A stretch of 47,674 nucleotides of DNA, taken from Bacteroidota bacterium (GTDB lineage: Bacteria > Bacteroidota > Bacteroidia > AKYH767-A > 2013-40CM-41-45). Below are positions 42,841-47,674 of the stretch, one piece after another. Both the position numbers and the translations under genes were made by a program. The DNA lies in contig JAPLDB010000081.1 of the NCBI GenBank assembly GCA_026391975.1, forward strand, positions 937 to 48,610. The letters run 5' to 3'. A model generated the notes under the pieces. It was given only the letters and a program-made list of their open reading frames with translations, searched no databases and was not told the origin of the DNA. Position 1 is the stretch's first letter; each line of letters opens with the position of its first letter.

Positions 42841-44010
42841 TCAGCTTAGCTTTTGAAGGGCCTGCCACCACCTGTCAGGCATTTCATCCTTCATGGCTAC
42901 TTCGTAATCCCGGTAAGAACAAGGAACCAAATGATGCCGGTGATACTTCACTTTTGAATTCGGATAAGGAACTTCCATCCACCAGCGCTCGCTTTTTTTA
43001 CTTTTATAAAAAACAATCTCCTGCTCATCCTTTTTGATATTTACATGATACTTCACAAATGCACTTTTGTTCACCAATGGCAAATCTTTTTTTCGCTGGT
43101 AATATCCGTCCAGGAAATACCACAGCATTTGCGCAACAAGGTGAGAGGTCTGGTCGCGGAGATCATAGCTCGGATTCACTTCATAAAGTCCGATGGAAGT
43201 TAGTTTGTCGCTCAGGCCGGCATAACGCATAATGGCACAGGCTTCTTCTCCATAAAATCCATTGGGTGTTGCATTGGCATTCCCGGGCGCATCACTTTGA
43301 CGGATGCTGCTTACGTCGAAACTCAGAATGTCGGCATTCCTGACAATGGGTTCTGTCTCTTCCATGTTTTTTCTCACATCTCCCAGACGGTAGGCGTCGA
43401 AATAGAGCTTGCCCATCAGCTCAATCTGATCAGCGCCTGCAAAATAAGTCTGGTAGCCAATGTTTGAAAAATTGAACAGGAAGTTTGGTTCATGCAGAAT
43501 GATCTTCCCGAGATAAGAATGGCTGCGGAGGTTTTCTTCTGTATTACCGAGGTCAAAATAAGCATCCACCGAAACAATATTCACAGTCTCTTCCAGTTTC
43601 TGGTACGCGACATATTGCGCAAAAGTCAGATCCTGACTTCCCCCCAGAATAATTGGCAAAATTCCTTCCCGCATCAAATCAACCATGATGCTTGAAACAG
43701 CAGCATAGGTATCATTAACGGTTTCTCCCAGCCTAAGATTTCCGAGATCCGTTATTTTATATGGATGCGCTACTGCTTTGAGTTTGTAAAACCGCTCCCG
43801 GATCTTGTCTGGTGCTTCGCCGCAACCTTTGTTTCCAACTGAGTTGCGGTCTTCAGCTACTCCAAAGATGGCAATTTTTGTTTCTGAGAGGTCAGGAAAT
43901 TTTTCTTCTTCAAGAAATTTACTGACTACATTCCCCATTAAATTTTTCTGCTGACTGTAGCGGTCAAAAATTTCTTTGTCGAGGGGCTGAAAATAAACGG
44001 AAAGATCCAC
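42841..44010 (-). CDS. Ureohydrolase-fold protein with altered metal site (usually annotated formimidoylglutamase)
   Basis: A 389-residue member of the arginase/agmatinase/formimidoylglutamase superfamily. The fold is recognisable from FGVAEDRNSVGNKGCGEAP, ILPIILGGSQDLTFAQ, VDAYFDLG, and LSFDVSSIRQSDAPG. However the six manganese ligands are only half kept: the His of GGDHS is Gln126, the His of DAHxD is Tyr151, and the second Asp of SxDxD is Ser234, while Asp149, Asp153 and Asp232 remain. Activity as a binuclear-manganese hydrolase is therefore doubtful. No hut genes are near. It lies between topA and porP on the same strand, 81 bases from topA. Confidence 0.8.
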   Translation of the reverse strand: MDLSVYFQPLDKEIFDRYSQQKNLMGNVVSKFLEEEKFPDLSETKIAIFGVAEDRNSVGNKGCGEAPDKIRERFYKLKAVAHPYKITDLGNLRLGETVNDTYAAVSSIMVDLMREGILPIILGGSQDLTFAQYVAYQKLEETVNIVSVDAYFDLGNTEENLRSHSYLGKIILHEPNFLFNFSNIGYQTYFAGADQIELMGKLYFDAYRLGDVRKNMEETEPIVRNADILSFDVSSIRQSDAPGNANATPNGFYGEEACAIMRYAGLSDKLTSIGLYEVNPSYDLRDQTSHLVAQMLWYFLDGYYQRKKDLPLVNKSAFVKYHVNIKKDEQEIVFYKSKKSERWWMEVPYPNSKVKYHRHHLVPCSYRDYEVAMKDEMPDRWWQALQKLS

Positions 44011-44091
44011 AGGCTTTTAGAATAAAGTTGTCACAAATATTTGTGACGATGAAATTACTTCAAGCGTTGGATGGAAACGGGCAGTTGAAAA

Positions 44092-46572
44092 TTATTTTTT
44101 AACAGCCTTCTTTGTTTTAACAGCTTTCTTTTTCACGGCAGTTTTCTTTGCCGATGCAGCTTTCTTCAATGGAGGTTCCTCCTCTGTAACCTTCTTTTTG
44201 CCGGCAGATTTTTTCACCGGTGCTGCCGCCTTTTGCTTGAAACCGCCCTTTTTCCCGCCCCAGGATTTCTTACCGGTATCGGGTGTGTTTGCTGCAATTT
44301 CATTGATCTCTGCAAGGGTTATGGTAGTACCGTCTTTGTCTTTTGGAATGCGAAGATTACGTCCATGGAAATTGATAAATGGTCCCCATCTTCCTTTGAG
44401 CACCTGAACCTCTTTGTCCTCTTCAAATGATTGTATCAGGCGCTCTGCATTGGCCCTCTTTTTATCAATGATCAGTTCCACTGCCCTGTCATAGGTTATT
44501 GTATACGGATCGTCTTCCTTTTTCAGAGAGGCAAACAAACTCCCGAAACGAACATATGGTCCAAATCGTCCGATGGAAACAACAACATCATCCCCTTCAT
44601 ATTGTCCGATGTTACGCGGAAGTTTGAACAGATCAATCGCTTCCTCGAGGGTAATATTTTCTATTCGCTGGTTGTTACGCAACTTGGCATAACGCGCCTT
44701 CGCACCCTCGCCGAGTTTTTCAATTTCATCCGTGGTTCCGATTTGCGCCATTGGTCCAAACCGGCCAACACGCACAAGCAATGTCAATCCGCTTGCCGGA
44801 TCTTTGCCGAGAATACGTTCGCCGGAAACGCGTTCCGAATTTTCCGTTGTATGCTCCACTGTTTTATGAAATGGCACATAAAATTCAGCAAGCATTTTCT
44901 GCCATTTCAAATCGCCGTTGGCGATATCGTCAAATTCTTTTTCAACGAAAGCAGTAAAATTAAAGTCAAGAATTTCCTTAAAGTTTGCCACGAGGAAATC
45001 ATTCACCAGCATGCCGATATCAGTAGGGAATAATTTATTTTTATCAGCTCCTGTTGTCTCCGTTTTCTTTTCTGCTTTGATCTGATTGTCACGCAGTGTG
45101 ATCACATCGTATTCGCGTTCTCTTCCCATGCGCTCTTCCTTAACAACATATCCGCGTTTTTGAACGGTAGATATTGTTGGCGCATATGTTGATGGTCTGC
45201 CGATTCCGAGCTCCTCAAGTTTCTTTACCAGCGAAGCCTCCGTGTATCGTGCCGGCGGATAAGTGAACCGCTGCATGGCTACGGATTCAACAAGAGCCAG
45301 CTTCTCGCCAATAGTTACTTCCGGCATCAGTCCTTCCTGCGTTTCATCACCTTCTTCATCTGTTCCTTCCATATAAAGGCGAAGGAATCCATCAAACTTG
45401 ATCACTTCTCCCGTTCCAATAAAGTTCAAAGCTGATTTATCCGACGCAACCGTGATCACTGTTTTTTCCAGAATCGCTTCACTCATCTGTGATGCCAATG
45501 CGCGCTTGCGGATGAGGTCATATAACCGTTGGTTGCGTGTGTCTTCATCAACTACTTCCGTATTAAAATCAGTCGGACGAATGGCTTCGTGGGCTTCCTG
45601 TGCCGATGCCTGCTTGGTTTTATACTGTCGGGTCTCAGAATATCTTTCCCCGTAATTGCTAAGGACAACCTGGCGTGCATTTGCAAGGGCATCCTGAGAA
45701 AGATTTACAGAGTCCGTTCTCATGTAAGTGATCTTTCCGCTCTCATATAATTTTTGGGCAATCACCATTGTTTGCGCAACGGAATACCCGAGTTTTCTGC
45801 TGGCCTCCTGTTGCAATGTTGATGTCGTGAAAGGCGCAGCCGGTGAGCGTTTTCCGGGCTTTACTTCCAGGTTCCTAACAGAAAAATTTGCACCGATACA
45901 ATCGTTCAGAAATTTTTCCGCCTCTTCTCTCGTTGTAAATTTTTTCGAAAGTTCTGTTTTAAACGTTTTACCGTTAACAGAGAATACCGCCGTTACCCTG
46001 TAATAAGTAGTAATGCCAAAAGATGTTACTTCTCTTTCGCGATCCACGATCAACCGAACAGCGACACTTTGTACGCGTCCTGCCGAAAGTGATGGACGAA
46101 CTTTTTTCCACAGTACCGGGCTCAGTTCAAAACCCACCAAACGATCCAGTACCCTGCGTGCTTGTTGAGCATCAACTAAATTACGGTCGATCTTTCGCGG
46201 GTTATCAATGGCATTTAATATTGCCTTCTTTGTTATTTCATGAAACACAATGCGACGTGTATTCTTTTCATCGAGCTCCAGTGCCTCCAGCAAATGCCAT
46301 GAAATGGCCTCCCCTTCGCGGTCCTCGTCCGTTGCAAGCCACACAATGTCTGCTTTCTTCGATAGTTTCTTCAGGTCATTGATCACATGCTGTTTGTCGG
46401 GACTGATCTCATACACCGGTTCGAAATTCTTTTTGACATTGATACCCATGCCGCTCTTCACCAGGTCACGCACGTGTCCGTAGCTCGACTTCACCGTGAA
46501 ATCTTTTCCGAGGTATCCCTCAATGGTTTTCGCCTTTGCAGGAGACTCAACGATGACTAGGTTTTTTGACAT
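44092..46572 (-). CDS. topA: DNA topoisomerase I
   Basis: A type IA topoisomerase relaxing negative supercoils through a 5'-phosphotyrosine. The 826-residue protein has the Toprim start NLVIVESPAKAKTIEGYLG, the acidic triad region ATDEDREGEAI, and the active-site YMRTDSVNLS with Tyr283. The C-terminal third carries topoisomerase C-terminal repeats (GRFGPMAQIG, IGRFGPYVRFG, LKGRWGPFINFHG) instead of Cys4 zinc fingers. The last ~50 residues are a lysine/alanine-rich histone-H1-like tail (KKTAVKKKAVKTKKAVKK), probably for non-specific DNA binding. Confidence 0.96.
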   Translation of the reverse strand: MSKNLVIVESPAKAKTIEGYLGKDFTVKSSYGHVRDLVKSGMGINVKKNFEPVYEISPDKQHVINDLKKLSKKADIVWLATDEDREGEAISWHLLEALELDEKNTRRIVFHEITKKAILNAIDNPRKIDRNLVDAQQARRVLDRLVGFELSPVLWKKVRPSLSAGRVQSVAVRLIVDREREVTSFGITTYYRVTAVFSVNGKTFKTELSKKFTTREEAEKFLNDCIGANFSVRNLEVKPGKRSPAAPFTTSTLQQEASRKLGYSVAQTMVIAQKLYESGKITYMRTDSVNLSQDALANARQVVLSNYGERYSETRQYKTKQASAQEAHEAIRPTDFNTEVVDEDTRNQRLYDLIRKRALASQMSEAILEKTVITVASDKSALNFIGTGEVIKFDGFLRLYMEGTDEEGDETQEGLMPEVTIGEKLALVESVAMQRFTYPPARYTEASLVKKLEELGIGRPSTYAPTISTVQKRGYVVKEERMGREREYDVITLRDNQIKAEKKTETTGADKNKLFPTDIGMLVNDFLVANFKEILDFNFTAFVEKEFDDIANGDLKWQKMLAEFYVPFHKTVEHTTENSERVSGERILGKDPASGLTLLVRVGRFGPMAQIGTTDEIEKLGEGAKARYAKLRNNQRIENITLEEAIDLFKLPRNIGQYEGDDVVVSIGRFGPYVRFGSLFASLKKEDDPYTITYDRAVELIIDKKRANAERLIQSFEEDKEVQVLKGRWGPFINFHGRNLRIPKDKDGTTITLAEINEIAANTPDTGKKSWGGKKGGFKQKAAAPVKKSAGKKKVTEEEPPLKKAASAKKTAVKKKAVKTKKAVKK

Positions 46573-46590
46573 GTATTGGAGTTGAGAAAA

Positions 46591-46663
46591 GAGATTTGAG
46601 ATGTAAGATTTGAGATAACAGCCGCATGCTGCCTTGTCTCACATCTCAATACTCATATCTCAT
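46591..46663. repeat. Inverted repeat upstream of topA (CTCAATACTCATATCTCA family)
   Basis: GAGATTTGAGATGTAAGATT (from 46591) pairs imperfectly with TGTCTCACATCTCAATACTC and onwards (46635-46663), with a loop containing GCCGCATGCTGCC. Nineteen bases (46644-46662) are identical to 11609-11627. It would lie in the topA leader if the promoter at 46683-46714 is used. Confidence 0.7.
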
Positions 46664-46682
46664 TTCAGGATTTTTCAGCGCG

Positions 46683-46714
46683 CAAATAAAAGCATTTTAT
46701 TTTTTTACCTGCAA
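46683..46714 (-). promoter_or_regulatory. Possible topA promoter
   Basis: On the minus strand, TTG (46712-46714) is followed after 21 bases by TTTATTTG (46683-46690), one mismatch from TAnnTTTG. This is a plausible -33/-7 pair about 110 bases before the topA ATG. Confidence 0.35.
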
Positions 46715-46770
46715 GAGAAATTTTTTTTCAAATATTTAAGAGTGAAAAAATTCGATTCTTTTAGAATTTT

Positions 46771-46842
46771 GCCCTGCTGTTCGCTGCAAGTCCGCGCCTC
46801 CGCAAATGCCTGCGCATGCGGGCTTTCCGCTGCCATCAGGGC
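46771..46842. repeat. Large imperfect palindrome (GCCCTG...CAGGGC)
   Basis: GCCCTGCTGTTCGCTGCAAGTCCGC at the left pairs imperfectly with GCGGGCTTTCCGCTGCCATCAGGGC at the right, with TGCGCATGC near the apex. It is GC-rich compared with its AT-rich surroundings, as expected for a REP-like element. I recall similar strings as frequent intergenic repeats in Chitinophagales-like genomes. It lies ~360 bases before the IS110 recombinase gene. Confidence 0.65.
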
Positions 46843-46852
46843 TACTTTAGAA

Positions 46853-46882
46853 TGAATATTTTTTCACTGAATATTTTTTCAG
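46853..46882 (+). repeat. Tandem 15-base repeat
   Basis: TGAATATTTTTTCAC (46853-46867) is followed directly by TGAATATTTTTTCAG (46868-46882), with one difference. It is located between the palindrome and the IS110 leader. Confidence 0.85.
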
Positions 46883-47201
46883 CAGCCCTACCAATAGAAT
46901 TCAGGAAACATTCCAGTGCAACGAGGCCCCAAAGCCATGTAGTCATTGCGAGATTTCAACCTGTTGCACAGAAAAAAAATGGTGATGACATTGCCAAGAA
47001 AAGCGCAGGCAACTACATAACCCGCCTTCAGCCTTGGTGCCCAGCAGAGCCCGTTTGCGAGATTGGGACTAATGTTCTATGAAAAAAATGTTAGTGGCAT
47101 CCTGATTCAAACGGGATGACCCTGTTTATAAGCTTGCTTAATTTCCAAAGAACATTTGAGTTGCCTTGCGCTTTGTGTTTAACTATAAAATTATTAAACG
47201 T
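46883..47201 (+). ncRNA. Candidate IS110 bridge-RNA region (5' non-coding end)
   Basis: A gap of ~320 bases before the recombinase ATG without any credible ORF. Complementary arms are ATGTAGT (46937-46943) with ACTACAT (47012-47018), TTGCC (46991-46995) with GGCAA (47008-47012), AATGTTC (47071-47077) with GAACATT (47150-47156), and an inner hairpin AAACGGG-ATGA-CCC-T-GTTT (47109-47127). A 10-base direct repeat TTGCGAGATT occurs at 46946 and 47055. IS110-group elements are known to transcribe a bridge RNA from this position. RNA boundaries and the element end are not determined. Confidence 0.4.
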
Positions 47202-47674
47202 ATGGGTAAAGAAACAAAAAAAGGGAATGTCGTCAATCAAAAGCCAACCGCAAAAGGAAAACAGTTTGAATTAAAATTAGGAGTTATTCATCCTCATTCG
47301 GCTGGAATGGATATTGGCGCCAAAAGCATTTTTGTGTCTTATCAAGGCACAGATGGTGTTCAGGTTTTAAAAGAAGTACAGGCGTTTACTGCGGACTTGC
47401 GAATACTCTCAAGCGAACTGCTACTTGCAGGGGTCACGCACCTGGCAATGGAAGCAACTGGAGTCTACTGGATGTCTGTATTTGAGATCTTGACCGATGC
47501 GGGTATTCATGTATCGGTGGTCAATCCGCGTCACTACAAAAATGTCGAGGCGGAAAAAACAGATGTCAAAGATTGCCAATGGCTGCACCAATTGCATGCA
47601 CACGGGTTGATGCGCAACTCTTTTATTGCACAGGAACTAAGTAGGGAGTTACGTTCCTATATTCATGAACGAAA
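47202..47674 (+). CDS. IS110-family recombinase, N-terminal part (truncated by window end)
   Basis: From the ATG at 47202 the frame stays open to the last base (157 codons visible). The DEDD (RuvC-like) domain is clear: SAGMDIGAKSIFVSY with the first Asp, HLAMEATGVYWMSVFEIL with the Glu, and VVNPRHYKNVEAEKTDVKDC with further Asp residues, then QWLHQLHAHGLMRNSF. These blocks are diagnostic for IS110-family transposases, which integrate through an RNA-guided strand exchange and leave no usual inverted repeats. The C-terminal Tnp domain with its catalytic Ser lies outside. No frameshift is seen in the visible part. Confidence 0.93.
   Translation, partial: MGKETKKGNVVNQKPTAKGKQFELKLGVIHPHSAGMDIGAKSIFVSYQGTDGVQVLKEVQAFTADLRILSSELLLAGVTHLAMEATGVYWMSVFEILTDAGIHVSVVNPRHYKNVEAEKTDVKDCQWLHQLHAHGLMRNSFIAQELSRELRSYIHER

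Larger units (their letters stand above)
46853..47674 (+). mobile_element. IS110-family insertion sequence, left part
   Basis: The recombinase gene and its non-coding leader mark the left half of an IS110-type element. The left boundary is uncertain. It probably lies between the tandem repeat at 46853-46882 and about 46960, which would give a leader of 240-350 bases. The right end is outside the window. Confidence 0.6.

Noticed and set aside
44431-45033. 200-codon open frame opposite topA
   Set aside because: It lies wholly inside topA on the other strand, has no family resemblance and no credible start context, so it is a shadow frame.
46883-47082. Open frame of 88 codons (46816-47082) before the IS110 gene
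   Set aside because: It starts inside the palindrome and crosses the structured leader; the composition does not look like a protein.
1-47674. CRISPR arrays, tRNA or rRNA genes
   Set aside because: I looked for regularly spaced direct repeats and for conserved tRNA/rRNA strings and saw none; a covariance-model scan would be needed to exclude tRNAs fully.

Overview
The window is chromosomal DNA of a Bacteroidota bacterium. The evidence is a complete porP-gldK-gldL-gldM-gldN block (type IX secretion and gliding, a phylum-specific system), a mraZ-to-ftsZ cluster lacking murF and ddl, phylum-typical families (DUF4286, DUF1571, SprF/PorP), and Bacteroidota -7 promoter boxes (TAnnTTTG) just before several genes. 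Gliding genes plus a CrtI-type desaturase suggest an environmental lineage such as Chitinophagia or Sphingobacteriia rather than gut Bacteroidales; that placement is inference.

Region 1 (1-6.2 kb): the tail of a probable sulfotransferase, then a tight minus-strand set (acyl carrier protein, condensation-like acyltransferase, FAD oxidoreductase, AMP-forming ligase) diverging from a CrtI-like desaturase. This looks like a small carrier-protein-based biosynthetic locus of unknown product. Region 2 (6.2-19.6 kb): housekeeping and metabolic genes, including DUF4286, a DUF1571 protein with a LysM-like segment, rsmA, two D-2-hydroxyacid dehydrogenases (one is serA), aspartate kinase, a GNAT acetyltransferase, fructose-1,6-bisphosphatase, an MsrB lipoprotein, a TlpA-like thioredoxin and an alpha/beta hydrolase. 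A REP-associated tyrosine transposase bracketed by palindromes sits among them, and several families of dispersed palindromic repeats fill the gaps.

Region 3 (19.9-35.6 kb): thirteen same-strand division and wall genes (mraZ, rsmH, ftsL, ftsI, murE, mraY, murD, ftsW, murG, murC, ftsQ, ftsA, ftsZ) that overlap or lie within 68 bases of each other. They are preceded by a MraZ-type operator and closed by a strong intrinsic terminator. Together they make meso-DAP lipid II precursors and assemble the septal machinery. Region 4 (35.6-46.6 kb, minus strand): anmK (wall recycling), gldN/M/L/K and porP, a ureohydrolase-fold protein that has lost half of its metal ligands, and topA.

Region 5 (46.6-47.7 kb): a repeat-rich gap of about 630 bases leads into the 5' part of an IS110-family DEDD recombinase that runs off the window. 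Its non-coding upstream region has several complementary arms and is a candidate bridge-RNA locus. The points most worth a second look are the orphan biosynthetic locus, the IS110 leader, the ligand-poor ureohydrolase, the palindrome-flanked RAYT, and a 128-base tandem copy of a gene tail whose differences are almost all synonymous.
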